Assembly: GCA_018651605.1 (NCBI GenBank) | Contig: JABIDS010000014.1 | Coordinates: 1 to 64,000, forward strand | Reading direction: 5' to 3' | Source of the DNA: an archaeon | GTDB lineage: Archaea > Nanobdellota > Nanobdellia > Pacearchaeales > GW2011-AR1 | Length of the DNA: 64,000 nt | Notes under the pieces: model-generated | Told to the model about the DNA's origin: nothing | What the model saw: only the letters and a program-made list of their open reading frames with translations | Database searches by the model: none | Part shown: in pieces, positions 32,812 to 40,703 of the stretch | How the letters are laid out: the number at the start of each line of letters is the position of its first letter | Position numbering within the stretch: the stretch's first letter is position 1 | Translations under genes and position numbers: made by a program

Positions 32812-32918
32812 TTTAGTTTGTTTGTTTAGGTTTATAAATCTTTCTATTTGTTACTACTTAGAAGTTTTAATTTATTTGCAATCAAAACCTTTATAATTCT
32901 TTTTAGATTCTATTTATA

Positions 32919-33665
32919 ATGCAAACTTTAAGTGTTTTGAATTGGATATTGTTGGTGACAATTTTAAATGGATTTCTAGCTTTTGCTGGGGCTTTGTTGT
33001 TTGTTGTTTTTAAGAAAAATTTGAATAAGATTTTGATACTTTTAGTTTCGTTTACAACTGGGGCGTTGTTGGGTGGAGCTTTTTTTCATTTTATTCCTGA
33101 AGCATTGGGAGAAATTTCTGTTATTAATGTTAGTTTGCTTGTTGTGTTGGGTTTTTTTATATTTTTAATTCTAGAGAGAATTGTTCATTGGCATCACTGT
33201 CATGATGGGCATTGTGATAAACATCCCTTTACATTTCTTTTGTTGTATGGAGATGCTCTTCATAATTTTATTGATGGATTGATTATTGCGGGTTCATTTT
33301 TGATTTCAATTCCTTTTGGAATAATTACAAGTGTTCTTATTATTTCTCATGAACTTCCTCAAGAGATTGGAGATTTTGGAGTTTTGGTTTATGGAGGATT
33401 TACAAAAGGTAAGGCTTTGATGTATAATTTTATTTCTCAACTCACTGCTGTTTTGGGTGGGTTGTTAGGATTTTTCTTTTTGCAATCTGGTGAATTTGTT
33501 GTTTATCTTTTGCCGATTGCTGCAGGAGGATTTATTTATATTGCTGTTGCTGATTTGATTCCTGAAATTTTTAAAGAGAAAGATTTGGTTAAAGTTGTTG
33601 TTAATTTATTAGGAATAATTGCAGGTTTGCTTTTGTTGATTTCTAGTAAGGTTTTTGTTGGTTAG
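32919..33665 (+). CDS. ZIP-family metal transporter
   Basis: 248 residues with about eight membrane helices. The signature metal-binding helices read HNFIDGLIIAGSF (TM4) and HELPQEIGDFGVLV (TM5). Between TM3 and TM4 is a His-rich loop (HWHHCHDGHCDKH) typical of zinc sensing or binding in ZIPs. Imports zinc or another divalent metal. TTTATAAT at 32890-32897 fits a leaderless promoter. Confidence 0.9.
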   Translation: MQTLSVLNWILLVTILNGFLAFAGALLFVVFKKNLNKILILLVSFTTGALLGGAFFHFIPEALGEISVINVSLLVVLGFFIFLILERIVHWHHCHDGHCDKHPFTFLLLYGDALHNFIDGLIIAGSFLISIPFGIITSVLIISHELPQEIGDFGVLVYGGFTKGKALMYNFISQLTAVLGGLLGFFFLQSGEFVVYLLPIAAGGFIYIAVADLIPEIFKEKDLVKVVVNLLGIIAGLLLLISSKVFVG

Positions 33666-33973
33666 AGTTCTTTGATGTTTTTATTGTCCTTATATCTCCA
33701 TTTAGAATGTCCAAATTGGATTATTAAATCAATTCCTAGTTCTTTTGTGTTTGTTGGTAAATCGCAGGCTCCAAAACAAGAGTTCATCCAGATGAATGTT
33801 TGAGTGTTTGTTTGGTTTTCTATTTCTTTTGAAATGGTTTGTGCATGTGGTTTCATGCCTTCTGGAAATTGTAAGAGGACTTTTTTGGGTTTTTGTTTTT
33901 TTATAGTTTTAACTATCTTTTGAATTTCTAAGTTGTAGATTTGGTTTATTTCTTGAATTGTTTTGGGTTTCAT
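33662..33973 (-). CDS. Dph2-like N-terminal domain only (truncated)
   Basis: 103 residues matching just the first of three domains of the archaeal diphthamide enzyme Dph2: KKVLLQFPEGMKPHA, then NSCFGACDLP, which carries the first iron-sulfur ligand cysteine, then LIIQFGHSKW. Full Dph2 is about 330 residues; domains 2 and 3 with the other two cysteines are missing, and the frame ends on the ZIP gene. It could be a decayed gene, a split subunit, or an independent one-domain protein. Coding strand is A+C-rich. Confidence 0.7.
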   Translation of the reverse strand: MKPKTIQEINQIYNLEIQKIVKTIKKQKPKKVLLQFPEGMKPHAQTISKEIENQTNTQTFIWMNSCFGACDLPTNTKELGIDLIIQFGHSKWRYKDNKNIKEL

Positions 33974-34023
33974 ATGTAGGATAAGAAGGCAAGGTTTTTA
34001 TATTTTGGGTTCTTAAGAATATT

Positions 34024-34404
34024 ATGGTTTCTAGATATGGTGAAAGGTTGCAAGAATTAGAACAAGAAATAGTTGGGAAACTGAATGAATTGGGAGTTAT
34101 TAATTTAAAATTTTATTTTCCAGATAATCCGGGTCCTGAAGATAAGCCTTATTTGAGATATAAGATAGTGAAACCTTTTGAGGATTGTAGGGGTTTTAGA
34201 CAGAAGATAACTTCTTTGATTGTTAAAAATTTTTCAGGAAAAATTAAGACTCTTAATTGGGGTAGAGATTCTGAAAGTTTGAAGAAGGAACATAAAGTAT
34301 ATTTGGAGATGTGTGATGTTCATATTGAAAATCCTTCTTCGATGAATCATGGATTGTTGAATTTAATTAACCAAGAATTGAGAAGCTATAAAATGAGGAA
34401 ATAG
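34024..34404 (+). CDS. Unknown 126-residue protein
   Basis: Soluble, starts MVSRYGERLQELEQEIVG with a helix, then FKFYFPDN-like strands and PEDKPYLRYKIVKPF. No family recognised. It is divergent from the Dph2 fragment and lies 43 bases before aIF5B, with TATA-like CTTTTAAC near 34418 belonging to aIF5B. Confidence 0.6.
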   Translation: MVSRYGERLQELEQEIVGKLNELGVINLKFYFPDNPGPEDKPYLRYKIVKPFEDCRGFRQKITSLIVKNFSGKIKTLNWGRDSESLKKEHKVYLEMCDVHIENPSSMNHGLLNLINQELRSYKMRK

Positions 34405-34447
34405 TTCTACCCAAAAACCTTTTAACCCCTAGTTACGCATTGTTTTT

Positions 34448-36181
34448 ATGAAAGAAATAATAAGGCAACCAATTGTAACTGTGGCAGGTCATGTTGACCA
34501 TGGAAAGACAACTATACTTGATAGTATAAGGAATTCAAATGTTTATGATAGCGAGGCTGGGGGGATTACTCAGAAGATTTCGTTTACAAAGGTTCCTATT
34601 GAGAATATTCGGAAAAGGTGTTCGCAGTTGGATTGTTTGGAGTTAGATATTCCTGGGTTTTTGTTTATTGATACTCCTGGGCATGCAGCTTTTTCGCATC
34701 TTCGTAAAAGGGGCGGTGCTTTGGCAGACTTAGCTGTTCTTTTGATAGATATTAATGATGGAATAAAACCTCAGACTCAAGAAGTTATTCAGATTTTGAA
34801 ATTGAATAAGATTCCTTTTGTTGTTGCTTTGAATAAGATTGATAATATTTCTGGTTGGAGAAAACAGTCTGATAATTTGAAGGAGAATATAGATAAACAA
34901 AGTGAGAATACTCGTCTTTCTTTTAATGAGAAGTTGTTGACTATTGTTGGTTCTTTGTATCATCATGGTTTTAATGCTAAACCTTTTTATGAGGTTAGTG
35001 ATTTTAAATCGCAACTTGCTTTGATTCCTTGTTCAGGGAAAACTGGAGAGGGAATAAATGAATTGATTTTGACACTTTGTGGTTTGAGTCAGAAGTTTTT
35101 GAAAGAAAATTTGAAATTAGGTAAGGAAGCTAAGGGTGTTATTTTGGAAGTAAAGAAAGAAAAGACAATGCAATATGCTGAGGCTATTTTGTATGATGGT
35201 GTTTTGAATTCTTCTGATGAGATAATTGTTGCTAGTTTTGATGAGCCGATTGTTAGTAAGATTCGTGTTTTGGAAGAGATACGGCCGGTTTCAGATAAAT
35301 TTAAGCCGGCTGATGAAGTTAGTGCTGCGAATGGAATTAGGATGCAGTTGATTAATTCTGAAGGAGTTTTGCCTGGAATGCCTTTTAGTGTTTTTAATGA
35401 TAATTTGGATAAAGTGAAAGAAGAGTTTAAGAAAGAAGTTGGGGAGAAATTGAAGACTGATTCTAAGGGTTTGATTGTTAAGGCAGATTCTTTGGGAAGT
35501 TTGGAGGCTTTGGTTGGAATGTTGAGGGTTGAAGGAATTAAGATTATTAAGTCTGGTATTGGTTTGATTAATAAGAAGGATGTTATTTCTGCTAGGGCAA
35601 ATCTTAGAGAAGACTCTGAAAATGCTTTGATTCTAGGATTTAATGTTGAGGAGGATTCTGAAGTTAAGGAAATGGATTTGAAAGATATTAAGATTTTGAA
35701 GAATGATGTTATTTACAAATTGATTGAGGATTTAGTTGAATGGCAGGGTTTGAAGAGAGATGAGATTCGTAGGAAGAAGTTGATGGGTTTGACAAGTGTT
35801 TGTAAGCTTAGTGTTTTGCATCAGTATGTTTTTAGGGCGAGTAATCCTGCTGTTTTTGGTGTTCGTGTTGAAGCAGGTAGGTTGAAACCGGGAATTAAGT
35901 TAATGGATGGTTCTGGTAATCCTATTGCAAAAGTGAAAGGTATTCAGGAAAATCAGAAAAAAATTGAAGAAGCTGTTGTTGGTTCTGAAGTTGCTATGTC
36001 TTTACCAGGGATTAATTTTGAGAGGCAGATGACGGAGATTAATGAATTATATTCTGAGATTAGTGAGAAGCAATTTAGGGATTTTAAGGATAATAAGGAT
36101 TTGTTGGATAGTGGGGAGATGAAGGTTTTGCAGAAGATTGCGCAGATTAAAAGGGCGCAGGATGGGACTTGGGGTGTTTAG
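34448..36181 (+). CDS. infB: Translation initiation factor aIF5B
   Basis: 577 residues, the compact archaeal form without the long eukaryotic N-terminus. G1 is AGHVDHGKT, G3 is DTPGHAAF, G4 is NKID. The linker and barrel domains show LVVKADSLGSLEAL (as LIVKADSLGSLEAL), and the C-terminal PAVFGVRVEAGRLKPG. Promotes subunit joining with aIF1A. Preceded by a short promoter region; stop is TAG. Confidence 0.96.
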   Translation: MKEIIRQPIVTVAGHVDHGKTTILDSIRNSNVYDSEAGGITQKISFTKVPIENIRKRCSQLDCLELDIPGFLFIDTPGHAAFSHLRKRGGALADLAVLLIDINDGIKPQTQEVIQILKLNKIPFVVALNKIDNISGWRKQSDNLKENIDKQSENTRLSFNEKLLTIVGSLYHHGFNAKPFYEVSDFKSQLALIPCSGKTGEGINELILTLCGLSQKFLKENLKLGKEAKGVILEVKKEKTMQYAEAILYDGVLNSSDEIIVASFDEPIVSKIRVLEEIRPVSDKFKPADEVSAANGIRMQLINSEGVLPGMPFSVFNDNLDKVKEEFKKEVGEKLKTDSKGLIVKADSLGSLEALVGMLRVEGIKIIKSGIGLINKKDVISARANLREDSENALILGFNVEEDSEVKEMDLKDIKILKNDVIYKLIEDLVEWQGLKRDEIRRKKLMGLTSVCKLSVLHQYVFRASNPAVFGVRVEAGRLKPGIKLMDGSGNPIAKVKGIQENQKKIEEAVVGSEVAMSLPGINFERQMTEINELYSEISEKQFRDFKDNKDLLDSGEMKVLQKIAQIKRAQDGTWGV

Positions 36182-36222
36182 AGTAATAATGTTTATATAA
36201 TATTTATTCTTTAAAAATTTTA

Positions 36223-36648
36223 ATGGCAGATTTTCCAGTAATAGGAATAGATAGTGAAGAACTTGAATTGGAAATATTTAGGGCATATGAAAGATATAAT
36301 GATACCTTGATGAAGGTAAGGATTTATGCTGATGTTGATGAAAGTATTCGAGAGATAGGTTTTTTTGGTAGAGTTTCTAAAACTGTTGCTGAAATAACTA
36401 CTGAAAATTTGGTTAGTTTTTATAGGAATGTTATTTATTTGAAAAAGGAGCAGGGCGAATTATCTTGTTTATTGAAAATCTATAAAAAATATTTTCCAGA
36501 TTCTGAAATTTCATTTTTGGATGAAAAAAAATTAGAAGGGATTATTTCTTCAAATGGTGATTCTGTAGAAATAAAACAAAAAGAATTATTAGGAAGATTG
36601 AAAGCAAATTTTGGGCAGGGTTTAGAGAGATATTATTCTGAAATATAA
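36223..36648 (+). CDS. Unknown 141-residue protein
   Basis: Helical soluble protein, MADFPVIGIDSEELELE at the N-terminus, with SFYRNVIYLKKEQGEL in the middle. TTTATATAA lies about 28 bases upstream. It overlaps the convergent hydrolase gene by 16 bases. No motif recognised. Confidence 0.6.
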   Translation: MADFPVIGIDSEELELEIFRAYERYNDTLMKVRIYADVDESIREIGFFGRVSKTVAEITTENLVSFYRNVIYLKKEQGELSCLLKIYKKYFPDSEISFLDEKKLEGIISSNGDSVEIKQKELLGRLKANFGQGLERYYSEI

Positions 36649-37349
36649 TCTAATGCTGTTTTCATAACAACTGGATTATAGCATATAAACATATGTCCTC
36701 CTTGGATTCCTATTTGTTCTACCCTATTTGTTTGAGTATATTCATGCGGAATTATTTTATCATTAATACCATAAAGAGCAAGGTGATTTTTAACACTATA
36801 GTCTTCTTTTGTTTCTTCAATTCCTTGATTAGCAAAATGAGGATTATTACCAAGAAATTCATGAAGTTTAAATGCCCATTCTGTTTCTGAAACTGGTTTT
36901 AAAGGACTATAAACTGTAACCATTTTATCTATTACTTTTGTTCCTTCTAGTTTTTCTGCATAATATCTAGCAACAACCCCTCCTAAACTAACTCCTATAA
37001 GATTTATTTTTTCTGTTCCTACTTTTTCTATGGCTTCGTCTATTTGTGTTTTTATTTCTAATGCACTTTCATTTATTGGAACCTTATAATCATATCCAAA
37101 GGAGGTTATAGGAATATTTCTTTTTTTAAACCATCTGACCATACTATGCATAGAATTATAATAATTAGCAAGATATCCATGTAATAAAACTGTAAGTTTT
37201 TCATTTTCTTCCTTTGCCTTGTTAATACTTTCTTGATTTGATTTGTCCATTCCTTTTTTTGTTCCTAAAAGTGTTGAAGTTGCTAAACAAATTGAAAGTA
37301 GATTATCTGTTAGGGATTTTTTAAGAATTGGAGGGGCTCTTTTATTCAT
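36633..37349 (-). CDS. Alpha/beta hydrolase, lipase-like
   Basis: 238 residues. LTVLLHGYLANYYNSM is the oxyanion-hole region (HG), and INLIGVSLGGVVARYYAEKL is the nucleophile elbow with Ser in G-V-S-L-G, as in lipases and PGAP1-like esterases. Candidate acid and base: Asp near YGINDKIIP and His near QGGHMFI. The N-terminal 35 residues are basic then weakly hydrophobic (LLSICLATSTLLG), perhaps a membrane anchor. Substrate unknown. Confidence 0.8.
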   Translation of the reverse strand: MNKRAPPILKKSLTDNLLSICLATSTLLGTKKGMDKSNQESINKAKEENEKLTVLLHGYLANYYNSMHSMVRWFKKRNIPITSFGYDYKVPINESALEIKTQIDEAIEKVGTEKINLIGVSLGGVVARYYAEKLEGTKVIDKMVTVYSPLKPVSETEWAFKLHEFLGNNPHFANQGIEETKEDYSVKNHLALYGINDKIIPHEYTQTNRVEQIGIQGGHMFICYNPVVMKTALDYISE

Positions 37350-37435
37350 GTTTATTTTAAAAAGAAAAGAGTTTTTAAAATATGTTGTGATTTTTTATGT
37401 ATTAAACTTAAATATACTTTTTAAGTGTTTATTGT

Positions 37436-38206
37436 GTGGGATATGATAGGTTTAGCACTGTAAGGGCAGATTATATTGGAAGATATGGTTTTCATAAACC
37501 TAGTAATGTTAGTCCTTCTGAGATATTTGGGGATGTAGATTGTGTTGTTCTTGAGGTCCGTGGAAGCCAGATTCTTAAAGTTGGAGATGTTAGAAAAACT
37601 TTTGAAGAAATTCTTAAGGGAAATCTCCAAATAGAAGATAGGGATGTTGTTGATTATTGTAAAGAGAAAAATGTTCCATTGTATGTTGTTGAACCTGAAA
37701 TATCTAAATCAAATTATATTGGCGGATGGTTTCAGATTTTATTTAGTTTAATTACAGGGCTTTTATTTCCTCCATTTATGGTTCCGTTTATTGCGAATTA
37801 TTATGCAGTACCTAATAGAAAAAGAAAGATTAGAAATTTTTTTAGAATGTTGGTTGGGGTTCATTCTTATATTCATCATAGTGGGTTAGGTCAAGGAAGA
37901 AATGATATTGCTGCTAGAAAGATAGAGGAATTTATTGTTCCTTTTTTGATAAAGAAGTTGAAAAGAAGAGTTCGAGTTGGTTTAAATTATGGGTCTTATC
38001 ATGTTGGTATTGCTTATAGTCTTAGATCTGTTAAATTAAGGGATTTTAGTTTGAAATGTTTTGAAAAATTTAATCTTGTGAATTTTTTAGGGTTTAGGGT
38101 TAAGTATCCTGGATTTAAGAATGGGGAAAATATTGGAAAGGTTTATGTTGCTAATTTTATTGATGGTGAATGGAAGACTTGTGATTATGAAACAAGGCTC
38201 TTCTGA
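37436..38206 (+). CDS. Unknown membrane-associated protein
   Basis: 256 residues from a GTG start. A hydrophobic hairpin near residues 100-122 (IGGWFQILFSLITGLLFPPFMVPFIA) probably sits in the membrane. The stretch GRNDIAARKIEEF ... GLNYGSYHVGIAYSL faintly recalls the TraB/PrgY family pattern of an arginine-asparagine motif followed by a G-x-H-G motif; this is weak. It lies 53 bases before the AMP-ligase gene in the same direction and may belong to that operon. Confidence 0.55.
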   Translation: MGYDRFSTVRADYIGRYGFHKPSNVSPSEIFGDVDCVVLEVRGSQILKVGDVRKTFEEILKGNLQIEDRDVVDYCKEKNVPLYVVEPEISKSNYIGGWFQILFSLITGLLFPPFMVPFIANYYAVPNRKRKIRNFFRMLVGVHSYIHHSGLGQGRNDIAARKIEEFIVPFLIKKLKRRVRVGLNYGSYHVGIAYSLRSVKLRDFSLKCFEKFNLVNFLGFRVKYPGFKNGENIGKVYVANFIDGEWKTCDYETRLF

Positions 38207-38259
38207 TAATTGTTTTATTTTGAAATAATCTTTATATAGTTGGAATTTTTTAGTTTTGA

Positions 38260-39837
38260 ATGGTTCAAATAGTAAAGGGGTTATATAAAACTTATTTGAA
38301 GAAGATAAGAGGTTTATCTTTGCCCAGAGATTTAATTGATTATGCAGTTAAGATAAACTATAACAAAGTTGTTGTTTCAAATGAAGGTGAGAAAATGACT
38401 TATGGGGAAATTTATAAGAATTCTCTTAAATTAGTGAATTCTTTTTTGAAGATAGGGATAAAAAAAGGAGATAAGGTGGGAGTTATGATTTATAATTGTA
38501 AGGAATATTTTGAAATTAAGATTGCTAGTTATATGTTGGGAATAGTTTTAGTTCCAATAATGTCTGATTTAAATACAGAAGATATTGTTTTTATTTTAAA
38601 GAATTCTAATGTTAAAGTTTTTGTTTATGATTCAGATATATTGAGAACTAAAATAAAAAGAATAAAAAAAGAAACTTTTGTAGAAAAATTTGTTTTTGTT
38701 ACAAAATTGAAAAAAAAAGATTCGTATGATTCTTTTTTGAGTAAGGGAGAGATTAAAAAAATTAATGTGAAATTAAATTCAGAAGATTTGTCTATGATTG
38801 GTTTTTCTTCAGGTACTACGGGTAAGGCAAAAGGAATTTGTTTTGATCAGAAAATTTGGGTGAATAGTTTTTATAATTATTTTATGAGTCCTTCTAAAAT
38901 GAAAATGGATAAATTAAGGGTTTTACATATTCTTCCCTTAGGTGCTGCAGGTGGAACAGCATTTCTTCCTTTCTTTTTTTTGGGAACTGAAAATTATTTT
39001 TTAGAGAAGTTTGATGCTTCTGAGGCTGTTTCTAAAATTGTTAAGAATGATATTGGAATTATTTTTGTTAGTCCTAGTTATTTAATGGAAATTATTGATT
39101 ACTGTAATCTTGAGAGTATTAGTTTGAATCTTAGAAGAGTTATCGTAGGTACTGAGCCAATTTCTAAAGAAAAGTTTAAACAAGCGATTGATTTTTTTGG
39201 GCCAGTTGTTGTACAAGGTTATGGGATGGCAGAAGTTTTACCTCCGCTTTCTTTATTATCTGCAGAAGATTATATTGTTAATGGAAGATTGCAAGAAGAT
39301 AAGTTGCTTTCGGTGGGTAGGTGTTTGAAAGGTGTTAAGGTGAAGATATTAAATGAAAAAAATAAAGAGGTTGTTTTTGGTAAATTGGGAAGAATTATTT
39401 TAAAAAGTTCAACAATTTCTAAGGGTTATTGGAATAATTATGATTTAACTAGGAATTATTATAGAAGGGATTGGTTTTTTAGTGATGATTTTGGGTATCT
39501 GGATAAAGAAGGGTATATCTATGTTTATGGGAGAAAAGAAGATATTTTGAAGAAAAATGGTGGTGAGGTTATTTTTAAAAGACCTATAGAAGAAGTTGTT
39601 CATCAATATCCAGGAGTTTTAGAAGTTTATTTATTTTGTGATAGTTCTAAAGAAATAATTTGTTATGTTTCATTAAAAAATGGATTTTCTATTAAAAATG
39701 AAGAATTGATTAATTTTTGTAATAAAAGATTGGAGAAAGATTTTCTTCCTAAGAAATTTGTAATTGGAAAAATTCCTAAACGGATTAATGGAAAAATTGA
39801 TAGGGTGAAAATAGAAAGAAGGTATTTTAGTAAATGA
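38260..39837 (+). CDS. AMP-forming acyl/aryl ligase (ANL superfamily)
   Basis: 525 residues, usual ANL length. Core motifs: GFSSGTTGKAKGI (A3, phosphate loop), QGYGMAEVLPPL (A5), DDFGYLDKEGYIYVYGRKED (A7/A8, hinge) and PKRINGKIDRVKI (A10, with the adenylation lysine). It adenylates a carboxylate and may pass it to CoA or a thiol; the substrate is not readable. Overlaps the E1-like gene by 4 bases, so the two products are likely made together. Confidence 0.9.
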   Translation: MVQIVKGLYKTYLKKIRGLSLPRDLIDYAVKINYNKVVVSNEGEKMTYGEIYKNSLKLVNSFLKIGIKKGDKVGVMIYNCKEYFEIKIASYMLGIVLVPIMSDLNTEDIVFILKNSNVKVFVYDSDILRTKIKRIKKETFVEKFVFVTKLKKKDSYDSFLSKGEIKKINVKLNSEDLSMIGFSSGTTGKAKGICFDQKIWVNSFYNYFMSPSKMKMDKLRVLHILPLGAAGGTAFLPFFFLGTENYFLEKFDASEAVSKIVKNDIGIIFVSPSYLMEIIDYCNLESISLNLRRVIVGTEPISKEKFKQAIDFFGPVVVQGYGMAEVLPPLSLLSAEDYIVNGRLQEDKLLSVGRCLKGVKVKILNEKNKEVVFGKLGRIILKSSTISKGYWNNYDLTRNYYRRDWFFSDDFGYLDKEGYIYVYGRKEDILKKNGGEVIFKRPIEEVVHQYPGVLEVYLFCDSSKEIICYVSLKNGFSIKNEELINFCNKRLEKDFLPKKFVIGKIPKRINGKIDRVKIERRYFSK

Positions 39838-40694
39838 AGTTTTTGTATAAAGAAGCATTTAAGAGAAATTTGGGATTATTGACAGAAAATGAGCAGGAGA
39901 AATTGAAAGATTTTGTGATTGCGATTCCTGGGATGGGGGCAATGGGAAGTGCTCATTTGATTTCGTTTGTTAGGCAAGGATTTGAAAAATTTAAAATAGC
40001 AGACGATGATTCTTTTGAATTAGTTAATTTTAATAGGCAATATGGAGCAATATTAAAAACTATTGGAAAGAAAAAAACAGAGGTAATGAGGAAAAAAGCT
40101 CTTGAAATAAATCCTAATTGTAAGATTGAAATATTTAATAAATTAGATGAAGATAATATTGAAAACTTTTTAGATGATGTGCATTTGCTTGTGGATGCTT
40201 TAGATTTTTTCTCTCTAGATATTAGGAGAGATATTATTAATTTGTCATTGAAAATGAAGATACCAGTTGTTTCTGCAGGGCCTATTGGATTTGGAAGTGC
40301 TTATTTAATTTTTCTTCCTAGTGGTCCAAATTTCAATCAGTATTTTAATATTAACAAGAATACTCCTTATAATGAATCTTTGGCTAAGTTTACAGTGGGT
40401 TTAATTCCAAAATTACTCCAGAGAAATTATATGCAAAAGGTTGATTTTAATGAAAAACAAGGACCGTCTTCAATCGCTGGTGTGAATCTTGCTAGTGGTG
40501 TTGCTTTGATTAATGCTTTGAAAATTCTTTTAAGAAGGGGAGAAGTTAAACCTGTTCCTTATTATCATCAATTTGATGTAATGAAAAATAAATATGTTTG
40601 TAAGAGACTTTTGTTTGGGAATAAGGGACCTTTGCAGAAATTGAAAATAAAATATGCTTTGAATAAATTTTTTAAGGATTATTCAAAGAATTGA
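39834..40694 (+). CDS. ThiF/MoeB-like E1-type adenylyltransferase
   Basis: 286 residues. Rossmann ATP-binding loop IPGMGAMGS, then ADDDSFELVNFNRQYG (the canonical D-x-D and N-x-N-R-Q), GKKKTEVMRKKALEINP (conserved Lys) and LLVDALDFFSLDIRRD (D-x-D/N, then Arg). The zinc CxxC pairs and the usual catalytic cysteine region are absent; only two Cys exist, in NPNCKIE and KYVCKRLL. It should adenylate a C-terminal carboxylate, but thioester formation is doubtful. Translated with the AMP-ligase. Confidence 0.85.
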   Translation: MKFLYKEAFKRNLGLLTENEQEKLKDFVIAIPGMGAMGSAHLISFVRQGFEKFKIADDDSFELVNFNRQYGAILKTIGKKKTEVMRKKALEINPNCKIEIFNKLDEDNIENFLDDVHLLVDALDFFSLDIRRDIINLSLKMKIPVVSAGPIGFGSAYLIFLPSGPNFNQYFNINKNTPYNESLAKFTVGLIPKLLQRNYMQKVDFNEKQGPSSIAGVNLASGVALINALKILLRRGEVKPVPYYHQFDVMKNKYVCKRLLFGNKGPLQKLKIKYALNKFFKDYSKN

Positions 40695-40703
40695 TTTTTC
40701 TGA

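Noticed and set aside
37436..38206. Assignment as TraB/PrgY family
   Set aside because: The resemblance is limited to a short R-N and G-x-H-G pattern; not enough to name the protein.
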